Origin: Psilocybe azurescens
Lineage: Eukaryota; Basidiomycota; Agaricomycetes; Agaricales; Agrocybaceae
Direction of reading: 5' to 3'
NCBI GenBank assembly: GCA_023853785.1
Contig: JAJIRX010000555.1
Coordinates: 742,081-806,080 of the forward strand
Length of the DNA: 64,000 nt
In this document: positions 1 to 11,280 of the stretch, one piece after another
Numbering within the stretch: position 1 is the first letter of the stretch
Layout of the letters: every line of letters starts with the position of its first letter
Translations under genes and position numbers: made by a program
Notes under the pieces: generated by a model
What the model was told of the DNA's origin: nothing
What the model saw: only the letters and a program-made list of their open reading frames with translations
The model's database searches: none

Positions 1-1
1 T

Positions 2-1104
2 CCCAGCAAAACATACCACCCTTTCTCATTCCCGGTAATCGTTCTCCTTATGCCAGCTGCTGTATTTGGTGTTCTCGCGCGCTTAGGGCTTATTGCTTTA
101 ATGTCTTATGACGGCAACAGCGTGTTTCCTCTCGCGTACGTGCAGGCAATGGGCTGTCTGATTATGGGCATAGGTTTGCGAATGAAGGAACCCATGGGTC
201 AATTGTAGGTCGTGTTTGGTGCTGCTCCTCTTTCAACTTACAAGCCGCAACCCAGCTACGGTCCTCTGTATACTGCTCTTACAACAGGTACGTATCTCAT
301 GGTATTTGCCAATACTCCGACTCGATCCTGATTCATTGGCGTTAGGATTTTGTGGCTCTTTGACCACGTTTTCCAGCTGGCAGGCCGACATATTTAACAC
401 TTGGATTAATGCCCGCCAATACAGACGCGGTGGGCTTCGTGACGTCTGTGTCTATTTTCAAAAGTCAAAGAAAAGACCTGATCATCCTCTAGTTCGTTGA
501 TGGAGTCGGGCTTTCTGTCATTACGCTATCACTATCGCTGGCTTCTATATCCTTTGGTTACAACTTGGCCTGTGTCGTTTCACCCATGGTTTCTCGACTA
601 GGATTTGCCCGCCCTACAATTCGATACGGATTGTCCTGCCTTTCTCTGTTGATCTATGGTGCTACTTTTTTCACCTACTTCTTCCTTCCTGCGAGATATC
701 GACATCAAGCTACTGCGGCTCTCCTCTTTGCATTTCCAGGAGCACTTACTCGGTATATCCTCTCTATCTCTCTCAACAGGCGAATCAAGGCTTTCCCATT
801 AGGTACATTGACGGCAAATACTCTCGGTACAGCTCTTTTCGCCGCATTCCATGTTCTGCAAAGCACACCACATCCTCCCTCTCCGAACGCATGTTCGATC
901 TTGCAGGGTCTTATTGACGGTTACTGTGGCTGTTTGACTACGGTCAGTACATTTGCCGCAGAAATAAAAGACTTTCCAACTTGGAAAGCGTGTAGATATG
1001 CTGTTATCAGTTGGCTTTTGGGACAAGCGATGATGCTTTTGATTTTTGGGTCATCAATATGGTCTGGTCATGCGAGAGAACAAATTACATGTTCTTTCCA
1101 ATAG
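2..1104 (+). CDS. FEX1: Fluoride export channel, FEX/CrcB family (5' end outside window)
   Basis: Plasma-membrane fluoride channel made of two fused CrcB domains. The first domain ends in the signature GFCGSLTTFSSWQ (348-386). The second contains LTANTLGTALFAAFHVLQ and GLIDGYCGCLTTVSTFAAEI, the paired TLxTFS-type pore motifs expected in the fungal two-domain form. Coding exons read: about 2-197, a short exon ending at 287, 346-443 and 493-1104, with introns 288-345 and 444-492. The N-terminus lies upstream of the window. Reading straight through, an in-frame TAG falls at 206-208. A normal-sized intron 198-244 would remove it but leaves the frame one base off, so either a one-base error or a real lesion sits near 194-200. 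Family call is firm; integrity of the 5' part is not. Confidence 0.85.
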
Positions 1105-1284
1105 ATAGTGTTCTTCCAATTTGCTTCCAATAGATTATCTTCCATTTAACAAGAAAGTTGCAGTACTATACTAATCGGGTAGTCAGGCCTCAGAGCCAAA
1201 AATGATCGGAGTTAGAATACTTGTTACGATCATCCAAGCTCGACAAGACAGTTACCCTGAGGACTCACTTCCAACTGCGAAAAG

Positions 1285-2966
1285 ATGGCCTCACGACAGA
1301 GGGCGCCTGCAGAAGATCCTCAGCAACCCATCGCTGATGAGGAGCCTATTAGTGGGACTGGGGAGGGTGATGAAATTATGGAAGAAGCAGAGGACCAAGA
1401 AGATGGATATAGTGAGTAGTTTTCTCATCCATTATTGCCCCTCCCGCGCCCTTGTCCCCGTCTTATAATCACATCTATTGTTCATCCATGTTGACCATTG
1501 AACTTACCATGGATTCTGCCGTAGCATCGTCTACTCCAACGTCGACGCTGACATGGATCAGTTGGTTCTGCTCTCTTCCGGGACATGAATATTTTTGTGA
1601 AGTGACGGAAGACTTTATCGAGGATGACTTCAATCTTACCGGTTTGAACACAATGGTGCCGTTCTGGAAGGAAGCTATGGAGATGGTATTGGACGTTGAA
1701 CCAGGTGTGGATTCTTTCACGTATAATCCCCTTTGTCCATGGTTGTACTTATCCCCTCACTGAAGACGAAGATACATCCAAGATCCCAGATGTTTCAATT
1801 GTTGAATCATCTGCGGAAATGCTATACGGACTGGTACACCAACGGTACATTCTGACGCGTGTTGGCCTGCAGGCGATGGTGCGATGCGTTGGTCTACTGT
1901 TTCTGTGCAGAGCATGGCTGACATGTCCCATTTTAGGCTGAGAAATACGAAAGTGGAGTCTTTGGTACATGCCCGCGTGTTTATTGCGTGGGATGCAACG
2001 TCGTACCTTGCGGGCGCGTAGATATTCCAGGCAACGATACAGTCAAACTGTTCTGTCCTAATTGCAATGATATTTATGTGCCTCCTAGCAGTCGGTTCCA
2101 GGGTGTAGATGGTGAGTGATGGATTTTATTGTTGTTCGTTCATTTGTGGTTAACATAGCTCAAACCTCTTGTAAAAAGGCGCGTTCTTTGGCACGACATT
2201 TGCGCATCTGTTTTTCCAGACATATCGTGAGCTAGCGCCCGCTCCATTCTGGAAAGCACCCTCTGTTGGAGGCTCGCCACTGTCACCTCGAAGTGTATCG
2301 GGGAGCAATGGCTCACGCACTTCGCCATTTGTCAACCCTAACCCACACGGGGGACAAAAAGCGCGCTGCAGGCTATGTTTACGTTCCAAGGATATACGGC
2401 TTCAAGGTTAGCGAGAGGGCTAAGAGCGGGCCACGAATGCAGTGGTTGCGACTGAGACCAGAAAGTCCAGAAGAATTAGATTCTGTTGATTGGCGCGGTC
2501 GATGGATTAATGAAGATGACGAATATGATGACGAGGAGGAGGAGGAAGAAGACAGACGAATGGAAGACTTTGACCCGGTATGATTTTCTTTCTTATCTAT
2601 AATCATAAAACACATTTACATGTTTCTATCAGGATGCTGCTGACGAAGATGACGATGAAGAAGAGGGAGGAGGAAGAGGAAGAGGCTGGAGCGTCTAACG
2701 TGAAAGGCTCCAAACCTGGGAAACAGGTGCCCAGCAGCACGACGCCTTCACAGTCTTCCTTACCACCGACCGTCACTTCTAGTCATTCGGCGCGCACATC
2801 TCCCACGTCATCTGGGGTTCCACGAACGCCGGAAGTCAGACCATTGATTGATCTTTCTGCATACGGCCTATCATCGTTCGGGCGCTCACTTGGAGAAGGC
2901 AAGGTCAAGATGGTGAGGCAATCATGGATGCCAAGAACGGACTGGGCTGGTACCGCTCAAGTTTGA
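1285..2966 (+). CDS. ckb1: Casein kinase II regulatory (beta) subunit
   Basis: Regulatory subunit of the CK2 tetramer; dimerises through a zinc ribbon and positions the catalytic alpha subunits. Exons as read: 1285-1411, 1525-1704, 1766-1878, 1937-2111, 2179-2577, 2633-2966. Visible signatures are [17 protein letters not shown], the acidic [29 protein letters not shown], the zinc-ribbon cysteines CPRVYC and FCPNC (exon 4), and the C-terminal [22 protein letters not shown] 1285 is chosen because it opens an acidic leader in frame with the family core. The frame breaks twice: between GGQK and AAGY (G5 2349-2353 / A5 2356-2360, one base too many) and in the acidic tail (GGG 2665-2667, one too many), after which the frame runs open to the stop at 2966. 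The tail assignment is the least certain part. Confidence 0.9.
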
Positions 2967-3314
2967 CCGCGTTGAGGAACGTTCTACTTATTTTTCTTCA
3001 TTTCAATTTTTGTATTCTCTTTTCGGCGTGTCTTGTGTCTATTTTATTACCATATTACAGGTATTTTCAAGCGAGTGCTAGGACAAGACGACGGCTATAG
3101 GCCCAACAGTGGCATAACCTATTTATCTTTGCAGCAGATTAGATTAGATAAAGCATTCTGCTGTAGCTTTGAGCTCGGCCAACGTTCGGCACTTTCTTCG
3201 TGAGAATCAAAACTATACAGTACATCAGCCTCTATGAGCACGTGACCAGTGACCGGAAGCAAGTGTGTAATATTTCGCAACGCTATCAACGACCTCCGTC
3301 AAGACCTCAAGAAA

Positions 3315-3816
3315 ATGGCTCGTACCAGTGAGTGTCGCGGTTCTGAAACTGGATAATTGAGAGGGAGATATACTGAACGAATGGTCCTGTAATGTATTAT
3401 AGACCTCCGTTACGGACCTAACCAGGGACACCCCACCACCCCCATCCCCAAAGCTGTCCGTCCCAGCCAGCGCAAAGGTGTGCAATCCACCAAGACGAAA
3501 TTCGTCAGGTCTGTGATCAGAGAGGTTGCTGGATTCTCTGCATACGAACGCCGAGTTATGGAGCTGTTGAGGAACTCGAAGGTGCGTTATCTGAAATTAT
3601 ATTGGAAAGGACGGGAGTTCTGATGGTACTACGCTGTGTACAGGATAAGAAGGCCAGGAAGCTGACCAAGAAGAGGGTGGGTATTTGTTGTCTGGTGAAA
3701 GTACGGTGGAAGGCTTATACATTTGAATTGGACAGCTTGGTACACTCTTGCGCTCAAAACGCAAGCTCGAAGAGCTGTCGAACATTATCCAGGAGAGCAG
3801 GAGGACGACGCACTAA
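3315..3816 (+). CDS. RPL36: 60S ribosomal protein eL36
   Basis: Structural protein of the large ribosomal subunit. Exons 3315-3327, 3403-3581, 3644-3676 and 3736-3816 join without any frame problem to about 101 residues, the usual length. The protein starts MARTNLRYG and contains HPTTPIPKA, TKTKFVRSVIREV, YERRVMELLRNSKDKKARK and the C-terminal LRSKRKLEELSNIIQESRR, all diagnostic of eL36. Exon 1 holds only the first four codons and a base, a common arrangement in fungal ribosomal protein genes. The 350 bp upstream, after the CK2 beta stop, serve as promoter; no element was recognised there. Confidence 0.96.
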
Positions 3817-4107
3817 GGGGTGGAGGAGATGTACATATATGGCGCTATGGAGCTACTGTATGGTTGATGATACGGTCTACATAACACATTACTTTGACGC
3901 TGCGAACAAAGACTTGAGACTGATATTATTTATGCGGATTGTGGGAGAGATTGCCGAGGATGCCCGTGATGGATGATAAATAGGTGTTTGTCAGCGGCAA
4001 CAATAATGCTGACATGAGTGTGATGACACGAGCAACTAACGGTCGATTTTGTTTTTAGCAACCAAAGTAGCTAGACTAATAGTTTGTTGGTTCTTTTACC
4101 TCGAGCC

Positions 4108-5573
4108 ATGTCCTTGTCGCCGCCTCCAATACCCAAGTCCCGTACCCGTGCCTCCTCTACCTGCACAAATCTCCGTCCAGCCACAATCTCCACCCAGCAC
4201 TCCCTTGGTCGTCGTCGCTCCGCCTCTTCCCTCAGACCCACTCAGGAGCCCTGCCTCCAGCCCCAGGAGCCCTCCATGTTCGCCTGGTACATCTCCCGGT
4301 TCATCGAGGTGGATGCATGTCGTCCCCCAGAAGCATTCTGTCTCCTGGTCCCCTCCTTCATCTCCCCGGTCCAGCGGCGACGACTTTGTTCTTCCTCTGT
4401 CCGCGTCCGCACACACCCTCACCTTCAAGGTCCCGGAACCTCCGCAGGTCACCGCTCACTGGCGCTTCCCTTCTGTAATTAACTCTGTCTTGTCCTCTGT
4501 CTTTGATTTTGACTTTTGACTGTTGCTGTCTAGGTGCACACTCCAATACTCATCGTCGTCCTTCTATTTCCTCTTTCAACCGCTCTCGTTCTCTGGTGCC
4601 TTTCCACTCTTCCGATATCTCTCGCGTGGCCACACGACATTGCCGACCTGGCCGTGCTTGGTCAAGAACTTCATGGCTATACACAAAGCGGTATACGCCC
4701 TCTCATCCATGTCATCAGTGTCATGGCCATTTCAGCCGTTTGGAAACACGCTTGGTCAATTCCTGGCAGCGTGCTTTGGGTATGTTTCACTCGCTGGTCT
4801 CAACAAGGTTTACATTAAATCGTCTCTTTTTTTTGTGCTCGTGTGCAGAATGTTCTTGGTGGCGCGCTCTTCTCCCCCTTCTACGCGACTATCCTTCTTA
4901 CCGCCCTTACCACAATTGGTTCTGCATGCGCAACCATGCTTTCGACCCCTCTTGGTCCCTTCCTTTCAAAATTATTCCCAAAGGCCCTGGATCTAACCCG
5001 TAATGCTCTCGGGGTGATTCAGATTCCGACTCCGATTCCGATATGTCCGGTAATCAATTTAAACCCAGATCCTCGGCTTGGGTTCGCCTCTCCGTCCTAC
5101 GTCTCATTGGCGTCGTCCCCTGGTCAGGTATCAATATCGCCTGCGGAGTCTGCGGCGTATCTCTTGTCGACTGTATGCTTGGCACATTTATTGGATGTTT
5201 GCCTTGGACCGCGGTTACTTGCCAGGTAATATTTTGTGTCTATTGCTATTTTTGAACCGTGTCTGACACATGCACTCCCCCGTGACTCTAGATTGGTGAT
5301 ATCCTGCAGACAGTAGCCTCTACCCCTTCACCAACACCTCAAACAGTGTCATCACTCCTTACCACCCCTGAAATTATCCTCAAGCTCATTTTCTTATCTG
5401 TCATATCTCTTGCACCCATTCTTGGTCGGGGCAAATTGCGCAGTATGATCTCCCATTCACCACGCGTTCCATCCGAGGACGATGAACGCCAGTCAAGATG
5501 GACCTGGGTTCAAGAATGGCGGACCAAAATACGGATTGGGTCGCGTTCCCGCACGCGAGCAAGACCAGCTTAG
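4108..5573 (+). CDS. TVP38: TVP38/TMEM64-type VTT-domain membrane protein
   Basis: Multi-pass Golgi/endomembrane protein of the TVP38/DedA (VTT) family. A proline/serine-rich cytosolic leader precedes a membrane segment (ILIVVLLFPLSTALVLW). The VTT core follows: SIPGSVLW then NVLGGALFSP, and VRLSVLRLIGVVPWSGINIA with CGVCGVSLVDCMLGTFIG and CQIGDILQTVASTPSP. Introns 4476-4532, 4788-4848 (approximate) and about 5226-5291 fit the frame. Two frame breaks are needed: ATG 4108 is one frame away from the conserved leader (break somewhere in 4112-4135), and G4 at 5011-5014 is one base short, joining ALG to an Asp/Ser run. A 23 nt GT-AG segment (about 5000-5022) would also restore the second frame but is implausibly short. 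The stop at 5573 is the first in frame; another frame stays open to 5682. Confidence 0.8.
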
Positions 5574-6204
5574 CTTAGATACCCTCGTGGAAGAAAAAAA
5601 GAAGGCTCGAAGACCTTTCCTATTCATGATCACCGGCATCGTCATCATAATCCCTACTCTACCTCTCACCCAAATTTTGTGATTGGAACTATCAGCAGCG
5701 GCAACCCCGCAATTTCCTACTTTGCCCGTACTAACCCCGTCACTCCATCGCTAGCCATCACACCAGTGCTCCTTCATTACATATTTTGTTTTGACGTTAT
5801 CGACATAACGTCATGCGACGCGCCTCTCATAATCCTTCACGACCTAGAAACCCACTAACATCTGAGATCCTTTCACATTGCATTAGTTCTATCCGCTATC
5901 ATCTTCACGAACGTAATGAATAGGCCCGTGTTTGTTTCATTAGTGCTTTAATATTTTTTGTCGTCATCTCGGAACTCACTCACCACTGCGGCTCTCATAA
6001 TAAATTGTATACCCCTCCAACATCTTATCATAATTCATTCCCTTGCCAATCTTTTTTTTTTCTTTTTTTGCTATTGAGCTATTTTATATTAGAATAGTAT
6101 GAAGGTACGGAATTGCAAAAATTCTACTGCTACTGGATACATTGCATGCGTGAGGGAGAAATGTCTCTAAAAAAGGTGGTAAAAAACAAGTATATATGCA
6201 TACT
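5574..6204. other. Intergenic, convergent 3' ends
   Basis: About 630 bp between the TVP38 stop and the stop of the mitochondrial carrier on the other strand. AT-rich toward 6040-6110 with T runs that could act as 3' processing signals for either gene. No gene, RNA or repeat recognised. Confidence 0.6.
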
Positions 6205-8588
6205 TTAAACTCCGAGTCTGCGAATGCATCGATAAGCTGGCACGATTACGAAAAGAATGCGGCGATGAACGGACCTTCGTTTCGTGTGCTCGTACACAAC
6301 ATAAGAAATAGATACTGCAGGAACAACCTAATGAGAAGCAAACACGTTAGATAATTCAATTACATGTGTGTGTTTTCTGACCTTGGCAAGTGTGGGGAAC
6401 AGTCCACGATAAAAACCTCTCCAGCCATCGCGTTCCCATGTCTTCGTGGCCACATCCATGACGCCGGTATATGTCTGTGGATGCCCTGAAGACCCTGAGG
6501 CCTGCAGACGCGTCCGGACAAAATTTAATGGGTAAACACTCGTAGCACCAACGCTCCCTGAGATACTACCGAAGGCAAGTAGGGCCATCACCCCAGGCTC
6601 TTCCTTTCCTGTAGACCGCTGATAAGCCTGCTTTAGAGCTTCGAAGGTGCTCATGTCAATCGCCGAGTAGCTATGGGAGTCGTATCAAACAAAGACCGAA
6701 AGGACGATAATGATACACATACGGGAATACGCCCACCAAACCGATCTAAAAGAAGCTAATTATTCAGTTTCCCGCATGAATAAACCTTTACGACTTGTGG
6801 ACAACGTACGGTTAGACCACGATAGTATGCCCGAACCCCACCGAGTGCCCATAGATGTCGAACGGCAGAAACGAGCGTCCGTTTATTCACTCCTGTATTG
6901 CTCATCATTTGTGTCTGAGGAAAGATTCGCTCCGTAAGCCAAAATTCACGTTATAGATAACGGGAAAATACCTTCAAGGTCTCTATTGGGTATATACCTA
7001 TGCAAAAATGTTTAATGCAACCCAAATAACAATGCAAATTGCTCACTCAGTTGACTGCTGATTCCACCAATCCCACCAGAAAGAAATCGACTGAAGCCAC
7101 TGATATTCCGTGAATCCTCTACTTTGTCATAATACTTTGCAAAAGCGCGTTTCTAGAGTACAAGGAAAGAGGAAAACAGTTGAATAATACTAAAATTCAA
7201 AGGCCAGAATGCAACTCACCGATGACTCGTAAGCAAAAAACTTAATGGCAGATTCAGGGAAAATCTTTGCCACAGACAGACCGTTTCCCGTCCAGAAAGC
7301 GAGAACACCTCCTTCGGAATAGATACGTGCTATAGCTCCGCCAATCACTTTGACGCCTGGTGACTTCGTCTGGCCGGGTGAAGGGGTTGGACCACCCAGT
7401 TCTGGTGGCCTCGTTATCAAAAAGATTTTCAGTCGATCAAATGGCGCAGTGCATGTCCGAGAGACTGAGAAATTGTTGGATAAAATCGAATAAGTTTGAT
7501 AAAGACGCTTACCAGCTCCAGCAACTCCACCTGCAAGAAGAAATTTGAGAGCGGTATGGCCGTCAAGAAAATGATGATGTTCCTCCTCCTCCTCTTGATC
7601 TTCATCAAAGTACTCCCACCCGTCATCAGGCTTTAGGTCAACCTTTGGCAACTGCGAACTGAAGGATGTTGCCATGTAAGAAAGGGGTTCTGGTGGCTTG
7701 TCTTCCGCGCTGAGACTGACGTCGCCTTGAGGTCAACGGTTAGCACCCGTAACATTTCCCCAAAGCAGTATTTTTATCACCTTCCATGTTCACACGTGCG
7801 GCGCCACGCCCATCATCACCCATGTATTTCCTCAGCTCATAGTATCGATATATCTCAGCAGGAGAAATTTTGCGCGGTAAAAGAAGAAAGAAGTCGCGGA
7901 ACTCGGTGAAGGTGATTTCCTGTGAATGAGGTTGTGAAGATATTGAGAGCATGAAGTCATCTATTTTTGCCGGGGAGGGTTCGATGCCTTGAAGAGATTA
8001 TGTAGGTAAGTATTGGGGACACGCCGACAACTCCGCTAATACTGACCAGCTTTTCTCAACGCCGCCTTAAGCTCTGTTGGATCAAGGTGTCCATTCCCAT
8101 CCAAGTCTAATTCGTCGTGAAATATATGCCATAATTCTGACAGATACATTGCATCAGAAAGGTGATACCTAAAAACAACAAGAACTCACCAATCTCTTTA
8201 GCCTCAGAGTAGTTCTTGAACTCTCTCCAACCTATACGCGACGGCCGAGAGCCGGAGGCCGGTGTAGAGCAATGATCCAAGAGTTCACTGTCATACATTG
8301 CTTTCAACGACTCTGCCTTTTCTGGTGTAAGACTACTGTCATCCTCGTTAGTCGAAGACTTTTTGATGAATGAAAAACGTCGGGAAGTGATTTCCAGATC
8401 TGAAGCAATTTCCGTTTTCTATTGTGCCTTCCTTCTGCTTCACGAAATGCTTCCAAGGAGTGGGGCTGCACTTGGGAGTCTGAACGAAGAGGTGGTATGA
8501 GTTGTCGATCTGGAGGTATTGATAGAACCTCAGAGTCACTACTATGCTCGATTGAACTAGTTTTAGTCTTGTTGGTGGAATCAGGCAT
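6205..8588 (-). CDS. Calcium-binding mitochondrial carrier (ATP-Mg/phosphate type, SAL1/SCaMC-like)
   Basis: Inner-membrane solute carrier with a regulatory EF-hand domain, predicted to exchange ATP-Mg for phosphate. Exons on the minus strand: 8588-8190, 8136-8047, 7987-7781, 7725-7513, 7464-7220, 7152-7047, 6997-6972, 6914-6810, 6745-6723, 6670-6382, 6327-6205. The N-terminal half carries an EF-hand loop ([12 protein letters not shown]). The C-terminal half holds three carrier repeats with the signatures [18 protein letters not shown] and [11 protein letters not shown]. Exons of 26 and 23 nt are required and splice in frame. One break exists in exon 1: T5 at 8360-8364 is one base short between the kinked basic segment and the [10 protein letters not shown] region. 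Substrate is inferred from the EF-hand plus carrier architecture; a general SCaMC-like carrier is safe. Confidence 0.9.
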
Positions 8589-8983
8589 TCTAAAAGTCAA
8601 AGACCTGAGCCTTCAGCAGATGGATATGCGAATTTGAACTGTGAATTTAGAATGACGAAGTCGGTATGCCGAGTTGTACTGTGGAGGATAACAGATAACA
8701 GATATGACAGCGAAAGACGACGTTCGCGGTATCCAGAGAGCCCTGCTCTCATAAGTTCATGGTGAAACCGACGAGGGATTCAATGGAGGAACGCTATTCA
8801 CCTTGGCCAACTCCACTTCAGGCTATCAACCGAATCCGGTCTCTTTCGCTTACATACTATTTTGATCTCATTGGTGGCAGAAAAACTTTGGATTTGGAAA
8901 ACAAATAAACATTCCAAGTACTACCGCTGATCTACGCAACTCTATGGTCATTGTCAGGATATAACTTCGTCTTCAGCCTGTGT
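8589..8983. other. Intergenic spacer
   Basis: About 400 bp between the start of the carrier gene and the stop of the next minus-strand gene. It must contain the carrier promoter. No motif, repeat or RNA gene recognised. Confidence 0.5.
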
Positions 8984-9989
8984 TCATTTGGAGATTGACC
9001 CAAAGCCTGTGAACCTTTTGGTCCATCCACTGAATTTCGGCCAGCATGCGTTAAACAGACAGCCAGTGTCCGCATTTGGATCGTTCGAGGAGTCAGGATC
9101 TGGGATTCTTAACGCGTCGACGTTTCGTTTTTGTATGAGAAGCGTAGGGTAGCTGTACATGGGTCTACTCGAAGACGTTGGCAACCCATTGGGCCAGCCC
9201 GTAGAATAATTTGTAGTGTTCATAGAAACCATCGTTCTTTCGGTTCGAAAAGAGGAACTGGGTTTGAGTTGAACATAGCTTCTATGGTAAGGGTTTGACG
9301 GAGTATTGTGTAAATAAACCTCGTGAGATGAATGTATGTCAGAAAACAATTGTTTGCTATGTGAACGGAGTGGTGGTGTTGGCGGACGGTATTTCTGGCA
9401 CAATACATATTTGTAAGTTTTGATGGATACTTGAAGTTAAGCGAGAGAAATATACCGTCGGTAGACCCCGACCATTACGTTGTTTTTGAGAATGTAACTG
9501 TTGACTTGCCGCAATTGTGGTGAATGACTCTTGATCTTTATCGATATTCACAGAGGTAAAAGGCTCCCCAGACGAAGGTGGCGGCAGTAGGATGGTCTAT
9601 TCCAGATCTCAGTGCTGGGGAATAGAATTATTGTCGTAGCTCTTACCTCCGTTATATCTCTTTCCTCTTCAGTAAGAATACTAGCGTTGGTATTGGTAAG
9701 ATCGGCTTCCAATGTCGCTGCCTCAATGGCGTTGACTTTTTCAGCGAGTATCTCTCGCCAGTTGTCGGGTAGCTGTGGAAGATATCAGGTAGGCTTACTG
9801 CGAACAGACTGTAAAACTTACAGGAGGAACTGGCTTTTCCTCTTGAACGTCTTCATCTAGACGTGTTGAGCTTAAGGCTTCGACCTGCACTGAAGAGAGC
9901 GGTGATGGGGTTGGTGGTGGTGATGGTGATGGTAATGGTGAAGGGATGTATTCCGGAACAGGCTTTCGATAACTCATGTTGCGCTGCAT
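8984..9989 (-). CDS. Unknown proline/serine-rich basidiomycete protein
   Basis: Not recognised. Four exons (9989-9822, 9772-9647, 9596-9456, 9394-8984) splice cleanly with GT-AG introns of 49-61 nt and give about 281 residues. The start at 9989 (MQRNMSYRK) has a second in-frame ATG at 9977. The first exon encodes a Pro/Ser-rich stretch, the second a helical, probably conserved segment (LPDNWREILAEKVNAIEAAT), the last a Ser/Pro/Tyr-rich tail ending FTGFGSISK. No signal peptide or membrane span is visible. The clean splicing and the contrast between the helical segment and low-complexity flanks argue for a real gene; function cannot be assigned. Confidence 0.7.
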
Positions 9990-10600
9990 GTCGAAGGAAT
10001 ATTGAAATAAATAGCGGCCTTCCTTAGAAGTTAATGATGGCAGAGAACGCAGAGAGCAACCTGACGTGGTTTAGGAGGATCCTTTGTACCCTAATGGCGA
10101 GTGCCACAGGGTAAACGCACCAGAAAGACTGGGGGCAACGCGGCTTTCGTGCAATGACTACATGGTGCGGCATTGTGCTGGCCATCCCTGGCGGCCGCAA
10201 GGATGCTTTGATTCCCGCATCGTGTCACAACAAGCATGCGGTCCACTGTGTGCCCCACTGGATTACTAAATGTGTCCACTAGAAATGTGGCCCCAGCGAG
10301 GTTGCACAATGTGGTGAATTCTAGAATGAATAGACCTCGAGTATCAAGCTGTATCAGGGGGTGCACATATCCAGACCATAGATGTCACTTTTCCTTGATG
10401 ATTAGCCCTGCTGTGCAACTATACGACGAGCGGACTTCAACGATCCTACTTGGATCCTACAGAAATTTGCTAGTTTGTCAATGTGTTGGTGACAATGAGA
10501 AAGGGTGAAAAGGCCTTATTTGCACATCCGTTAGAAAATATGTTTACCTGGACGATAAGCACCACATATAAGGTAACGAGCATCAAATGTTTTTGGTTAC
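9990..10600. other. Intergenic, nothing recognised
   Basis: About 610 bp between the unknown minus-strand gene and the inverted-repeat element. Short open frames exist on both strands but have no recognisable motif or splice structure. I see no RNA gene. Confidence 0.5.
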
Positions 10601-11054
10601 TTACTACAGCAGAATGCAAAACGGTAGACGTTTTAAAAAAAAACGCAACTGCGCCTTTGTTTACCACAAACAACTAGATATGGTATGCTCCACAGAAACC
10701 ATGACGCAACGTGTCCTCAACTTTATTGCTCCACGTTCCCCCACTTCGCTTGATCTCTGGCCTCTTCCTCAATACAGTTCACTATGTCAACGCAATATAT
10801 CGACTGTTGACCCTATTGTCGACGAGCTCGCAAGAAAGAGCAGTCGTGATGACCACCCATCTTCTCGAAAGTTGGCCATCGTTGTAGTGTATTACGTAGT
10901 ACGGCGCACTTACCGTAAATGGTGCCAAATAATGCTGCTTCACTCCGCTCCACTATGTCGCCGCTCTGCTCCCCAATACGGACCTCACCTGCCTAAATAC
11001 GGGTATTTATACAAACAAAGGCGCAGTTGCGTTTTGCATTCTGCTGTAAAGTAG
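10601..11054. mobile_element. MITE-like element with about 45 bp terminal inverted repeats, upstream of Argonaute
   Basis: The left end (about 10602-10663) and the right end (about 11011-11053) are inverted copies. Both contain TACAGCAGAATGCAAAACG and CAACTGCGCCTTTGTTT; the left copy carries about 22 extra bases including an A9 run between these blocks. The roughly 350 bp interior has an open frame (10587-11054) that simply spans both repeats, so it is unlikely to be a gene. No clear target-site duplication was found. The right end lies about 225 bp upstream of the Argonaute start codon, inside its likely promoter. The pattern fits a non-autonomous DNA transposon. Confidence 0.75.
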
Positions 11055-11280
11055 TCACAGAAATTTCAAGTTCAAGTTGGATACCCCAGCTCCCCTAAAA
11101 CTATATTTGGATTCTGTGTGCTTGGCGGATATACCCATTTGCTCGGGCCCGGGACCATACTTATATATAACAGTCACGTTCTCATCTTTATCGATTGTGT
11201 TCTTTGTTCCTCCACGGTCCATGTACACAGCAATACTTGTAAGATAAATTGCGAATAACGCATAGGGTCAATTATTCTTC

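Noticed and set aside
5000..5022. 23 nt GT-AG stretch in TVP38 that would restore frame
   Set aside because: Too short for a spliceosomal intron; adding one G at the G4 run (5011-5014) gives a better protein join and matches the error pattern of the window.
10587..11054. 155-codon open frame upstream of Argonaute
   Set aside because: It starts and ends in the two terminal inverted repeats of a MITE-like element and shows no protein motif.
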